From: Betaproteobacteria bacterium
Lineage (GTDB): Bacteria; Pseudomonadota; Gammaproteobacteria; Burkholderiales; Usitatibacteraceae
Assembly (NCBI GenBank): GCA_016720855.1
Contig: JADKJU010000002.1
Span: 992,001-1,056,000 of the forward strand
Direction: 5' to 3'
Length of the DNA stretch: 64,000 bases
Positions 7,558 to 16,160 of this stretch are shown here, one piece after another. The position numbers were made by a program, and so were the translations under genes. The number at the start of each line of letters is the position of its first letter. The stretch's first letter is position 1. Under the pieces are notes generated by a model that ran no database searches, had not been told where the DNA came from, and saw nothing but the letters and a program-made list of their open reading frames with translations.

Positions 7558-8730
7558 TTATCGTTTCGAGAGCAGGTTCGCGGGATCGGTGAAGTAAGCC
7601 TGTATTGCGGGCACGAGGCAGGTGAGGGCGCCGATCGCAAGGACTGCGGCGGCAAGGACCGCCTCGCCGGCGACCCACGTGAGCCCCGTGAGCGGCCAGG
7701 ACCCGGACCTAGCGAGCCACAGGCCCAGAACATGCGTTGCACCATGTCCGAGTGCCAAGCCCAGTATAACGCCCGCCATGAGGAGCGTCACGCCCTCGAC
7801 CAGGGTGAGCGCGGCGAGCGATGCCGGACGTGCGCCGAGAGTCCTCAGGAGAGCGAGGTCGTAACGCCTTTCCTGCAGGGCCGAGGTCAGGGCGACGAAG
7901 AGCGACAGCGCGGCGCTGGCCATGAGGATGATCGCGAACCACCGCAGCGTCTCGACACCGGCGCCGACAAGTTCGAGGAGGCGGGCGATCTCGTACGCCG
8001 GCGAGGCGGCCTGCATCGCGGTGGTGGCGTTTATCGAGCGCGGGAGCATCGCGGCGGCAAGCGGTGTGGCGTACCGGATGAGAAGAGCGGTGATCTCGGG
8101 CCGGGCGGTGGCGTGGCGCTCGTGGACGTGCCATACGCTTTCGACGGAGGTGACGACAAGCCGGTCGATCACGGCGCCGGTGGGCGCGAGGATCCCGGTG
8201 ACGCGGTAAGGATGTTCGCCGTGGGCCGGTCCCGCAGCCGCGAGCCCGTGCGAGCCCGTGATGCTCGCACCCACCGTCACGGCCTGGCGGCGGGCGACCT
8301 CCGCGCCCACGACGGCTTCCATCGCGCCCGCGAAGAGCGCGCCCTGCGCGACTTTCGCCTCGTAGAGGCCGAGGAACGAGGCGTCGGTCCCGACAATGCG
8401 ATAGCCGCGGAAGGAATCCCCGAGGGCCAGCGGCGTTGCGGAGGCGACCATCGGGTTCGCGACGATCGCCTCGGCTTCCTCGACGCCGATGTTGCCGGTG
8501 GGCACGTCGGCGTGGAACACCGTGGACAGGATGAGCTGCAGGGGGCTTCCCTTGGCTCCTACCACGAGGTCCACGGGCTTCGCGTCTCGCGCCAGGCGCT
8601 CCTCGGCCTGTTGCGTCACCAGGAGCAGGAAGGTGATCGTCGCCACCCCGAGCGCCAGCATCGTCGCGTTGAGCGCCGTGAGGAGCGGGCGGCTCGCGAG
8701 GTAGGCCATCGCCAGGCGGGCGGACCTCAC
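7558..8730 (-). CDS. FtsX/MacB-like ABC transporter permease
   Basis: Inner-membrane protein of 390 residues with four predicted membrane segments: one near the N-terminus (TALNATMLALGVATITFLLL), a large periplasmic MacB-like domain, then three at the C-terminus. The start is the GTG at 8730, which overlaps the ATPase stop as GTGA; the longer frame begins inside the ATPase gene and is not needed. Topology is that of mechanotransmitting FtsX-fold permeases (LolCE, MacB), not of a channel-forming importer. With the ATPase upstream and DUF3299 protein downstream it forms a three-gene unit, probably handling a periplasmic or membrane-bound metal ligand or lipoprotein. Confidence 0.88.
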   Translation of the reverse strand: MRSARLAMAYLASRPLLTALNATMLALGVATITFLLLVTQQAEERLARDAKPVDLVVGAKGSPLQLILSTVFHADVPTGNIGVEEAEAIVANPMVASATPLALGDSFRGYRIVGTDASFLGLYEAKVAQGALFAGAMEAVVGAEVARRQAVTVGASITGSHGLAAAGPAHGEHPYRVTGILAPTGAVIDRLVVTSVESVWHVHERHATARPEITALLIRYATPLAAAMLPRSINATTAMQAASPAYEIARLLELVGAGVETLRWFAIILMASAALSLFVALTSALQERRYDLALLRTLGARPASLAALTLVEGVTLLMAGVILGLALGHGATHVLGLWLARSGSWPLTGLTWVAGEAVLAAAVLAIGALTCLVPAIQAYFTDPANLLSKR

Positions 8731-9353
8731 AGCTCGAGTCTCCTGGAGAAGCGGCCGCGGATGCGGTTGTCGTGGGTCGCCACGAGCAGGGTCGCCCCGC
8801 ACGCGGCGGCCTGTTCGAGCAGCAGGGCCAAGGCCCGCTCGCAGTTGGCGTCATCCAGGGCGGAGGTCGGCTCGTCCGCGAGGATGAGCGCAGGCCGGTT
8901 CACGACGGCGCGGGCGATGGCCACCCGCTGCGCCTCGCCGACCGAGATCTCGCGGGCCCGGGCGCCCGCGAGGGCTGCGATACCCAGGCTTCCCAGGACC
9001 TCGTCGATGCGGGTGTCGTCGACCCCCGACCCGGCCAGGCGCTGCGCGAGACGCAGATTCTCGCGCACGGAGATCACGCCGATGAGGTGCAGGGTTTGCA
9101 GCACGAGGCCGATCCTGCGTGCGCGGAAGGCATCGCGTCCGGCCGGCGTGAGGCGCGTCACGTCCTCGCCCGCGACGCGCACGCTTCCCGCCGTGGGTGC
9201 CGCGAGGCCGGCGATCACGTTGAGGAGCGTGGTCTTGCCGCTGCCGGAAGGGCCGAGCACGAGGCTCGCGTCGCCGCGCGCAACGTCCCAGGCCGGCACG
9301 TCGAGGACGGTGCGGCCCGCATAATCGTGGCGCAGGTTTCGGATCGCGAGCAT
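8727..9353 (-). CDS. LolD/MacB-like ABC transporter ATPase
   Basis: ATP-binding subunit of 208 residues. Walker A GPSGSGKTT at about 35-43, Q-loop, signature ISVGEAQRVAIARA, Walker B ALILADEPTSALD and the H-loop histidine in VATHD are all present; the signature has VGE in place of the commoner SGG. It pairs with the FtsX-like permease that overlaps its stop. It begins 19 bp after the upstream COG0523 GTPase gene. Confidence 0.92.
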   Translation of the reverse strand: MLAIRNLRHDYAGRTVLDVPAWDVARGDASLVLGPSGSGKTTLLNVIAGLAAPTAGSVRVAGEDVTRLTPAGRDAFRARRIGLVLQTLHLIGVISVRENLRLAQRLAGSGVDDTRIDEVLGSLGIAALAGARAREISVGEAQRVAIARAVVNRPALILADEPTSALDDANCERALALLLEQAAACGATLLVATHDNRIRGRFSRRLEL

Positions 9354-9372
9354 GGGCCGCGGGGAAGCTCGT

Positions 9373-10368
9373 TCAGGCGACGCAGTAAGCCAGGCCTTCC
9401 TCGAACAGGCGGCGCGGGATCCTTCGGCCGATGAATACCATCACGGTCTCCCGGGCCTCCCCGGACGCCCAGGGCTTGCCGGGGGTGCCGCCCATCAGCA
9501 TGTGCACGCCCTGGAAGATCATGCGCCGCGGCTCGCCCTGGATGTTGAGGATTCCCTTGTAACGCAGCAGGTCCTCGCCGTAGTTCTGCACCATGAGCGA
9601 GAGGAACGTCTCGATCTTCTCCATGTGCATGGGTCGCGGATCCCTCCAGACGAAGCTCTTCACGTCGTCGTCATGATGATGGTGGTCTTCAGCAAGGAAG
9701 GCAGGGTCGATCTCGAGCGCGGCATTGAGGTTGAAGCCCCGGATGTCGAGGATCTCCCGGATATCGGTTTCTCCGAAGTGGACCTTCTTCTGCTGGGCCC
9801 TGGGGTTCATGCCGCGCAGGCGGTCCGCCAGGTCCGCGATCTCGCCCTCGCCGACCAGGTCCGTCTTGGAGAGCAGGATTCGGTCCGCGAAGCCCACCTG
9901 CGCGCGCGCCTCGTCGTGCTCGTCGAGCTGCTTCTGGCCGTGCATCGCATCCACCACGGTGATGACCGCGTCGAGCAGGTATTCGCCGTGGATGCCTTCG
10001 TCCATGAAGAACGTCTGCGCGACCGGCCCGGGGTTGGCGAGGCCGGTGGTCTCGATGACGACGCGGTCGAACTTCAGCGCGCCCTCGCGGCGCTTCTTCC
10101 CGAGCTCGCCCAGGATGCGCACGAGGTCGCCGCGCACGGTGCAGCACAGGCACCCGTTGTTCATCTCGATGATCTGCTCCTCGCGGTCCTCCACGAGGAT
10201 CTCGTTGTCCACGCCGGTCTCGCCGAACTCGTTCTCGATCACGGCAATCCGCTCGCCGTGCTGCTCGGTGAGGATGCGGTTCAGGAGCGTCGTCTTTCCC
10301 GCCCCGAGAAAGCCGGTGAGGATGGTGACGGGGATAAGGTCCTTGTCGGGGTTCGGGACGGCGGCCAT
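9373..10368 (-). CDS. COG0523 (CobW/ZNG1-like) metallochaperone GTPase with His cluster
   Basis: GTPase of 331 residues from the G3E family, which transfers metal (zinc in many cases) to client proteins. Seen: Walker A GFLGAGKTT (19-27), the metal-binding GCLCC motif (C73, C75, C76), Walker B-like ETTG (106-109) and guanine-binding SKTD (167-170). A run of four histidines at 229-232 flanked by acids (EDHHHHDDD) is an extra metal site. The C-terminal CobW_C domain follows. The next gene upstream on the minus strand is a second, divergent COG0523 member only 9 bp away, with a Fur-family regulator ahead of that; this points to a zinc-responsive unit. Confidence 0.92.
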   Translation of the reverse strand: MAAVPNPDKDLIPVTILTGFLGAGKTTLLNRILTEQHGERIAVIENEFGETGVDNEILVEDREEQIIEMNNGCLCCTVRGDLVRILGELGKKRREGALKFDRVVIETTGLANPGPVAQTFFMDEGIHGEYLLDAVITVVDAMHGQKQLDEHDEARAQVGFADRILLSKTDLVGEGEIADLADRLRGMNPRAQQKKVHFGETDIREILDIRGFNLNAALEIDPAFLAEDHHHHDDDVKSFVWRDPRPMHMEKIETFLSLMVQNYGEDLLRYKGILNIQGEPRRMIFQGVHMLMGGTPGKPWASGEARETVMVFIGRRIPRRLFEEGLAYCVA

Positions 10369-10377
10369 GCGTTACCT

Positions 10378-11394
10378 CTAGGCGGGGGCGAGGACGAAGG
10401 AATCCAATGTCTGGGCGACAAACGATTCTTCAAGGTCGCGGACGATGAATACGAGGCGCGTGCGGCGGTCCGTGTCGGGCCAGGCCGGCAGGCGCGCGGC
10501 GGGATAAAGCGTGTGCTGGACGGCGTGCACCGCGACGGGGCCGGCCTCGCTTGCGGCGTTCACGAGCCCCTTCACGCGCAGGATCCGGTCGCCGGCGAGC
10601 TCGAGCAGGGTGGCGAGGCCGTCCTCGAAGGCCGGCCAGTCGACGGGTGTACCGGCGAACCACGCGAAAGCGCGCACGTGCGGATCGTGCATGGCGGGCG
10701 CCGGTGCGCCGGCCCGACGGTAGGCGCCGGCGTTCAGCCAGGAAACCGGGTCCGGCAGGCGTTGCGCGCCCCGGTAGAGACCTGTGTCGAGCAGTCGTTC
10801 CGGGTCGGCGTCGCCCTCGGCGCTGCGGATGCGCCGGGCGCCGGGGTTGAGCGCGGCGAGTCGGACCTCGATCGCATCGAGCGCGTCCGCCTGCGCGATG
10901 TCCGCCTTCGTGATCACCAGGCGGTCGGCGACCGCGGCCTGCTTCACGGCCTCGGGATGGCGATCGAGCTCGCCCATTCCATGCACGCCATCGACGGTGG
11001 TCACGATGCCGGAGAGCGAGTACCGCGCGGAGACCAGCGGAAGTTCGATGAGCGTGCGGGCGAGCGGCGCCGGGTCGGCGAGGCCCGTCGTCTCCACGAT
11101 CACCCGGCCGAACGCCGGGATCTCACCCGACGCGCGCTTGAAGTAGAGGTCCCGCATGGCCTGCACGAGGTCGCCCGCCACCTGGCAGCACACACAGCCG
11201 CTGGGCAGAAGCACCACGTTCTCGGATGCGGTGCGCACGAGGAGGTGGTCGATCCCCACCGGCCCGAATTCGTTCACGATCACGGCGCAGTCGCCGGCCG
11301 CCGGGTGCCGCAGGAGCCGGTTGAGGAGCGTCGTCTTCCCGCTGCCGAGAAAGCCCGTGAGCAGCGTGACTGGGGTGATCGGGGTGGCGGTCAT
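10378..11394 (-). CDS. COG0523 metallochaperone GTPase, second paralogue
   Basis: GTPase of 338 residues from the chosen ATG at 11394 (a TTG at 11415 would add seven residues). Walker A GFLGSGKTT (14-22), metal motif GCVCC (C67, C69, C70), ETTG and TKAD guanine motif are conserved. It lacks the His cluster of its neighbour and its sequence is clearly different, so the pair is not a recent duplication. It follows the Fur/Zur-type gene by about 29 bp. Most likely it serves a different client or works at a different metal level. Confidence 0.9.
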   Translation of the reverse strand: MTATPITPVTLLTGFLGSGKTTLLNRLLRHPAAGDCAVIVNEFGPVGIDHLLVRTASENVVLLPSGCVCCQVAGDLVQAMRDLYFKRASGEIPAFGRVIVETTGLADPAPLARTLIELPLVSARYSLSGIVTTVDGVHGMGELDRHPEAVKQAAVADRLVITKADIAQADALDAIEVRLAALNPGARRIRSAEGDADPERLLDTGLYRGAQRLPDPVSWLNAGAYRRAGAPAPAMHDPHVRAFAWFAGTPVDWPAFEDGLATLLELAGDRILRVKGLVNAASEAGPVAVHAVQHTLYPAARLPAWPDTDRRTRLVFIVRDLEESFVAQTLDSFVLAPA

Positions 11395-11423
11395 TGGGGG
11401 CGGCAGGTCGCGCAATCAAGGAT

Positions 11424-11864
11424 TCAACGGCACGCCGCGCACCGGCCCTGCACGGTGAGCTCGACCTTCTCCCGCACGAAGCCCCTCGGCAGCTTCACGT
11501 TCGGCGGCATGGCGACCTCCTCGAGACAGACGGTCGTGCCGCAATGCGAGCACGTGAAGTGAGCGTGCGGGCCGTGGGAAGCGCCGCGGTTGGCGCGAAA
11601 GCGCCATGTCCGGTCGTCGCCCGGGATGCGGTGGACCAGGCCGAGTTGCACCAACCAGTCGAGCACGCGGTAGACGGTCACGCGATCGACGGGCAGGCTT
11701 GCCCGCAGCGCGGCCTCGACCTCGTGATGCGTGAGCGCCGTAACGGACCCCAGGAGGACCGCGAGGACCGCAGCGCGCGGGGCGGTCAGGCGCTCGCCGG
11801 AAAGGCGTATCCGGGCCTGCGCGGCTGGCAGTTGCGCCGCATGGAGCGATCGGGTCTTTCCCAT
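11424..11864 (-). CDS. zur: Fur-family metalloregulator, probably Zur
   Basis: Transcription repressor of 146 residues. N-terminal winged helix (about 1-85, recognition region RVTVYRVLDWLVQLGLV) and C-terminal dimerisation/metal domain with HGPHAHF and two C-x-x-C pairs, CSHC and CAAC, the structural zinc site. Assignment to Zur rather than Fur rests on context: two COG0523 GTPases and a zrg-like ABC set directly downstream on the same strand. I found no clear palindromic Zur box in the 53 bp between it and xerC, so self-regulation is not shown. It could instead respond to another metal. Confidence 0.82.
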   Translation of the reverse strand: MGKTRSLHAAQLPAAQARIRLSGERLTAPRAAVLAVLLGSVTALTHHEVEAALRASLPVDRVTVYRVLDWLVQLGLVHRIPGDDRTWRFRANRGASHGPHAHFTCSHCGTTVCLEEVAMPPNVKLPRGFVREKVELTVQGRCAACR

Positions 11865-11917
11865 GGCGGAATTCTAGGCCGCGAGCCGGTGCAGATGCAA
11901 TTCGGTTGCGGCTTCGG

Positions 11918-12808
11918 TCAGCTCTTGCGCTTGGCGCGGGGGTGGGCCGCGTCGTAAATCTTCGACAGGTGCTGGAAATCGAGGTGCGTGTAGACCTGCG
12001 TCGAGGCAATGCTCGCGTGGCCGAGCATCTCCTGCACGGCGCGCAGGTCGCCCGAGGACTGCAGCACGTGCGAGGCAAAGGAGTGACGAAGCATGTGCGG
12101 GTGCACATCCACGGCGAGTCCCGCGGCGGCAGCCCACCGCTTGATGCGGCGCTGGACCTCCCGGGGCGACAACCGCTTTCCGGAGCGGCCGACGAAGATC
12201 GCCGTCTCGCCGGGCGCCGCGAGGCGGGCGCGGATCGGCAGCCAGCGCGCGAGCGCCTCCAGGGCCGGTGCGCCCACCGGGATGATCCGCGTCTTCGAGC
12301 CCTTTCCCGTGACGCGGGCCTCGCCTGCTCTCGCGTCGATGGCGCCCATGTCGAGGCCGGTGAGTTCCGAGACCCGCAGCCCGCAGGAATAGGCGAGCTC
12401 GAACAGCGCGCGATCCCGGATGCCGCCATCGGAGGTGTCCTCGATGGCGACCAGGCGCGATGCGTCGTCGGGGGAAAGCGTCTCCGGAAGCGTGCGCGCG
12501 GCACGCGGCGCGCGCACACCCTTGCACGGGTTGGCGGAAAGTTCGCGCTGCCGCACCAGCCAGTCGAAATAGCCGCGCCAGGACGAGAGCACCCGCGCGA
12601 GCGATCGTGGCGCGAGGCCGCGCCCGTGCAGGGTCGCCACGAAGCGGCGGATGTCGGCGGATTGCACGGCGCCGGGCTCGCGTCCGGACGAAAGCGTCTC
12701 GAGGAGCATCCCGTCGCGGGAGTAGGCGGCAAGCGTGTGCGCGGCCAGGCGCCGCTCGTGCCGGAGAAAATCGAGGTAGCGCGCGAACGCGCTAGCCGGC
12801 GGGCTCAC
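11918..12808 (-). CDS. xerC: Tyrosine recombinase XerC
   Basis: Site-specific recombinase of 296 residues that resolves chromosome dimers at dif together with XerD. The N-terminal SAM-like core-binding domain covers about 1-90. Catalytic residues are visible: Arg in SCGLRVSEL, Lys in GKGSKTR, the HMLRHSFASH box (His, Arg, His) and the nucleophile Tyr in VYTHLDF. Start is a GTG at 12808, overlapping the end of the DUF484 gene by 17 bp, the same dapF-DUF484-xerC order found widely in proteobacteria. Confidence 0.95.
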   Translation of the reverse strand: MSPPASAFARYLDFLRHERRLAAHTLAAYSRDGMLLETLSSGREPGAVQSADIRRFVATLHGRGLAPRSLARVLSSWRGYFDWLVRQRELSANPCKGVRAPRAARTLPETLSPDDASRLVAIEDTSDGGIRDRALFELAYSCGLRVSELTGLDMGAIDARAGEARVTGKGSKTRIIPVGAPALEALARWLPIRARLAAPGETAIFVGRSGKRLSPREVQRRIKRWAAAAGLAVDVHPHMLRHSFASHVLQSSGDLRAVQEMLGHASIASTQVYTHLDFQHLSKIYDAAHPRAKRKS

Positions 12809-13469
12809 GGATGGGGGTGAGATGGCGCCACAGGGCGCAACCGAGGAGTTCGCCGATGCGCGCGAGGTAGAGCGTGCCCATTTCCGGGTAGAAGCGCTGC
12901 GGGTCTTCCGATCCGAGCGCGAGCACGCCGAAGCACTGCTCGCCGTGCCGCAGCGCCACGAGCGCGAATGACTTCAGGTGCGCTGCCGACTCGCCGAACC
13001 AGGCCTGGCTTTCGTAAACGGCATGGCTGCCGCAGTACGGCGCCGTCATTTGCGCCACGAACTCGCGTATCTCCGCGGCGACCTCGCCGAACTCCTTTGT
13101 CTCGGCGCTGCCCTCGGCGACGTTCCACAGGCGAACGGCGACGTGGGGAACGGCGAAATGGTCGAGGAGGTCGAGATAGGCCGTGTCGAGGACGCCTTCC
13201 TGCCCCGCCGCTTCCAGGAGGCGGCAGGCCAGGCGGTGAACCTTTTCCGAGACGGCGTCGTTTTCCTCGCCGAACCCGATCAGCTCCCGCAGCTTGTCCT
13301 CGAGGAGCCGCGTCTTTTCGCGCACTGCAACGAGCTGGCGTTCGCCGATCGACACCGCACGCCCGCCATGCGGATGCGGGATCTGGATGTTCACCAGCAG
13401 GTCGACGTTCTGCTCGAAGAAGCCGGGGTTCTGGCGAAGGAATTCTGCGACTTGTTCCGGGGTCAGCAA
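12792..13469 (-). CDS. DUF484 family protein (GAF-like)
   Basis: A 225-residue cytosolic protein of unknown biochemical role, conserved between dapF and xerC. It begins LLTPEQVAEFLRQNPGFF, has a predicted coiled region at about 40-75 and a C-terminal GAF-like domain. The start chosen is the TTG at 13469, which has GGAG 8 bp upstream and overlaps the dapF stop by 7 bp; no ATG is available nearby. Gene order alone suggests it is coupled to dapF and xerC. Confidence 0.85.
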   Translation of the reverse strand: MLTPEQVAEFLRQNPGFFEQNVDLLVNIQIPHPHGGRAVSIGERQLVAVREKTRLLEDKLRELIGFGEENDAVSEKVHRLACRLLEAAGQEGVLDTAYLDLLDHFAVPHVAVRLWNVAEGSAETKEFGEVAAEIREFVAQMTAPYCGSHAVYESQAWFGESAAHLKSFALVALRHGEQCFGVLALGSEDPQRFYPEMGTLYLARIGELLGCALWRHLTPIREPAG

Positions 13470-14347
13470 GAGGGATTCTCCAGTGAGGCGGGCGCCGGGA
13501 GCTCGATCTCGCCCGCGAAAACACGCACCGCGTCTCCCGTCATCATAACGGGAGCGAAGTGGGGCGTCACATCCGCGCCCTGTCCCGCCCAGCCGATGGT
13601 GAGGTCGCCGCCTCTCGTCGTCACGCGGACCTGGGGGTCGAGGAGCCCGCGGCGAATACCGGCGACGACAGCCGCGCACGCGCCGGTACCGCAAGCAAGT
13701 GTCTCGCCGACGCCGCGCTCCCAGACCCGCAGGCGGATGTGGTTCCGGGAGAGGACCTGCAGGTAGCCCGCGTTCACGCGCTGCGCAAAGGCGGCGTGGT
13801 TCTCGATGAGCGGGCCCTGGCTTGCGACCGGCGCGGAATCGATGTCCGCCACCACCTGCACGGCGTGCGGGTTGCCCATCGACAACACGCTCACCTCGAC
13901 CGTCGCGCCGCCCACCTCGAGCTCGTAGGTCGGGCGCTCGGCCGCTGCCGTGAACGGGATCTGTGCGGGCGCGAAGCGGGGCGGCCCCATGTCCACCGTT
14001 ACCTGCCCCGACGGCTCGATGCGCGGGCGGATGACGCCCCGCGCCGTCTCGACCCGCAGCTCGTCCTTCGTGGTGAGTCCCTCGTCGCGCACGAATCGCG
14101 CGAAACAGCGCGCACCGTTGCCGCACTGCTCGACCTCGCCGCCGTCGGCGTTCCAGATACGGTAGCGGAAGTCGTTCGCCGGATCCGAGGCCCTTTCCAC
14201 CATCAGGAGCTGGTCGCAACCGATGCCGAAATGCCTGTCCGCGATGGCGCGAACCTGTGCCGCGGTAAGGGCGATGGGCCGGCGCACGCCGTCGATCACG
14301 ACGAAATCGTTTCCCTGGCCGTGCATCTTGGTGAATCTCAGGCGCAT
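13463..14347 (-). CDS. dapF: Diaminopimelate epimerase
   Basis: Converts LL- to meso-diaminopimelate in lysine and peptidoglycan synthesis; 294 residues. The two catalytic cysteines are in EQCGNGARC and LACGTGACA. Starts MRLRFTKMHGQGNDF as usual; an alternative ATG nine bases upstream (14356) overlaps the acyltransferase stop. Co-directional and nearly overlapping with the acyltransferase genes upstream and DUF484 downstream. Confidence 0.97.
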   Translation of the reverse strand: MRLRFTKMHGQGNDFVVIDGVRRPIALTAAQVRAIADRHFGIGCDQLLMVERASDPANDFRYRIWNADGGEVEQCGNGARCFARFVRDEGLTTKDELRVETARGVIRPRIEPSGQVTVDMGPPRFAPAQIPFTAAAERPTYELEVGGATVEVSVLSMGNPHAVQVVADIDSAPVASQGPLIENHAAFAQRVNAGYLQVLSRNHIRLRVWERGVGETLACGTGACAAVVAGIRRGLLDPQVRVTTRGGDLTIGWAGQGADVTPHFAPVMMTGDAVRVFAGEIELPAPASLENPSC

Positions 14348-14352
14348 GGGCG

Positions 14353-15240
14353 TCATTTTCGCCGATAGGGGGAAGGTTCGCCGGGCGGGCGCGTCTTGAA
14401 GCGCTTGTGGGCCCAGAAATACTGCTCGGGATGCTCGCGCACGCGCTCCTCGATGAAGGCGTTCATGCGGCGCACGTCGGCCTCGATGTCGTCGGTGGGA
14501 TAGTCCTCCCACGGCGGGTAGATCCGAACCTCGTAGCCGTGTTCCCGCTGCCAGCAAATCACCGGCACGACGGTCGCACGGCCCAGGCGCGCCAGGCGCG
14601 GCAGGGCGGTCACCGTCGCCGCGGGAACGCCGAAGAACGGCGAGAAGATCGCGTCGCGCGCCCCGAAATCCATGTCGGGAAGGAAGTAGAGGCACTTTCC
14701 CTCGCGAAGGACCTTGACGATCGCTCGCATGCCATCCTGGCGTGACAGAAGCGTCGGGTTGCCGAAACGCAGTCGTCCCTTGAGGAACAGGCGGTCGAGG
14801 ACCGGGTTCTTCTGGCGGCTGTAGATGCTCGCAGAATCGGGAAACTCGTGTGCCAGGCGCCCCCCGCCCATGTTCAGGCCGACGAAGTGCGGCGCCAGCA
14901 AGATGGTGGGCTTGCCCTGCTGGCGCTCGAGGTGCTCGCGTCCGCGCACCGTGACCAGGCCGAGGACGCGCTCGTCGCTCCCGAACCACATCACGCTCAG
15001 CTCGATCGCGCTTCGCCCGAGCGCCTCGAAGTGGCGGCGCCCGATCGCCTTGCGCTGCTCCTGCGGCACACCGGGAAAGCAAAGCGCGAGGTTCGTATCC
15101 GTGACGCGCCCGCGCCCGAACCGGTAAAGGAGCCGCCCCAGGGCGCGCCCGATCCCCCCGAGAACCGGCATGGGAAGCCAGTGCAGCAGCCACAGCAGGG
15201 CGACGACCAGCCACGATCCGAGGCCGCGCAGGATCACCAT
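14353..15240 (-). CDS. Lipid A lauroyl-type acyltransferase (LpxL/HtrB family), HX4N variant
   Basis: Inner-membrane late acyltransferase of 295 residues with an N-terminal membrane anchor (about 7-24). The family normally needs a His-x4-Asp/Glu dyad; here the segment reads APHFVGLNMGGG, that is His-x4-Asn. The rest of the family pattern is intact: RQDGMRAIVKVLREG, and FLPDMDFG. Start ATG 15240 overlaps the stop of the next acyltransferase gene by 7 bp, so the two are coupled. It could act on lipid A, on another glycolipid, or be impaired by the Asn. Confidence 0.88.
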   Translation of the reverse strand: MVILRGLGSWLVVALLWLLHWLPMPVLGGIGRALGRLLYRFGRGRVTDTNLALCFPGVPQEQRKAIGRRHFEALGRSAIELSVMWFGSDERVLGLVTVRGREHLERQQGKPTILLAPHFVGLNMGGGRLAHEFPDSASIYSRQKNPVLDRLFLKGRLRFGNPTLLSRQDGMRAIVKVLREGKCLYFLPDMDFGARDAIFSPFFGVPAATVTALPRLARLGRATVVPVICWQREHGYEVRIYPPWEDYPTDDIEADVRRMNAFIEERVREHPEQYFWAHKRFKTRPPGEPSPYRRK

Positions 15241-16118
15241 CGCATCGCTCCCGGTGCCGGCGGCGCGCCTGCCGGCCGCTTGTAGCGGTTGTAGCCCCAC
15301 AGGTACTGGGCAGGCGCCATCCGGATGAGAGCCTCGACGCCCCGGTTCACGGCGAGGGCGGCGGCGGAGCGCTCGGCCGGGAGGGGAGCCTCGCTCACCT
15401 GCAAGTGCAGGCGGAATCCGCGACTGTCGGCCAGGCGCTCGGCGAAGCAGTACACGATGACCGCCCCCGAGGCCTCCTGCAGCCGGCCCGTGAGCGTCAT
15501 CGTGTAGGCGGGACGGCCGAAGAAATCGATCCATTCGCCCTCGCCCTCGCCCGGCACCTGATCGGGGAGGATCACGGTGCACCCACCCTTGCGCAGGTGC
15601 CTGAGGAGCATGCGCACGCCCGCCATGGTGGCCGGTGCGACGTTGGAGCCGTCGGGCGCCGCGCCGCGGTTGCGTCCTTCCCGGATGAGTTCGTCGAGCC
15701 AGCCGAGCTTGTGTGGCCGGTACATGGCCATGATCGGCAGTCGCGACCAGAGGTAGCGCCCCGCGATGTCATAGCTGCCCAGATGTGGCGTCACGAAGAT
15801 CAGGGGGCGTCCCTCGGCGCGCAGGCGTTCCACCGTATCCCAGCCAACGAGTTCCTTCACCAGGCCCGAGACGTCCTCCACCGGGCGAAAGAGGGCCCAG
15901 GCCAGCTCGGCCGCCCCCTTGCCGATCTCGGCAGCGTTCTCGCGGGCGAGGCGGGCGAGCGCCGCATCGTCGGCGGCGATTGCGGCCGTCCGCAGGTTCT
16001 CGAGCGTGCGCAGGCGGAAGCGCGGAGACAGGAGGAAGACTAGCCGGCCGGCGACCGCGCCCAGCCGATGGTTCGCGGGAAGGTCCAGCCAGGCAAGGAA
16101 CCGGAGGAGGAGTCTCAA
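15234..16118 (-). CDS. Lipid A lauroyl-type acyltransferase (LpxL/HtrB family)
   Basis: Second late acyltransferase of the pair, 294 residues from a TTG at 16118. The catalytic His-x4-Asp dyad is present in TPHLGSYDIAG; the conserved ILPDQVPG and final LWGYNRYKRP follow. The frame stays open upstream but runs towards the metK promoter, so the start at 16118, giving the normal N-terminal hydrophobic helix, is preferred; no ATG is available and the start is the least certain part. Divergent from metK, as in many betaproteobacteria. Confidence 0.87.
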   Translation of the reverse strand: MRLLLRFLAWLDLPANHRLGAVAGRLVFLLSPRFRLRTLENLRTAAIAADDAALARLARENAAEIGKGAAELAWALFRPVEDVSGLVKELVGWDTVERLRAEGRPLIFVTPHLGSYDIAGRYLWSRLPIMAMYRPHKLGWLDELIREGRNRGAAPDGSNVAPATMAGVRMLLRHLRKGGCTVILPDQVPGEGEGEWIDFFGRPAYTMTLTGRLQEASGAVIVYCFAERLADSRGFRLHLQVSEAPLPAERSAAALAVNRGVEALIRMAPAQYLWGYNRYKRPAGAPPAPGAMRW

Positions 16119-16160
16119 GACGGGTCTGCCGGCGTTAGGCAGCGAGGGCGCAAAATTTGC

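Noticed and set aside
9352..11562. A 736-codon plus-strand frame opposite the COG0523 and Zur-type genes
   Set aside because: The minus strand carries full motif sets of three known families; the plus frame is a shadow.
11865..11917. Zur box upstream of the Zur-type gene
   Set aside because: No AT-rich palindrome of the expected form is visible in this interval.
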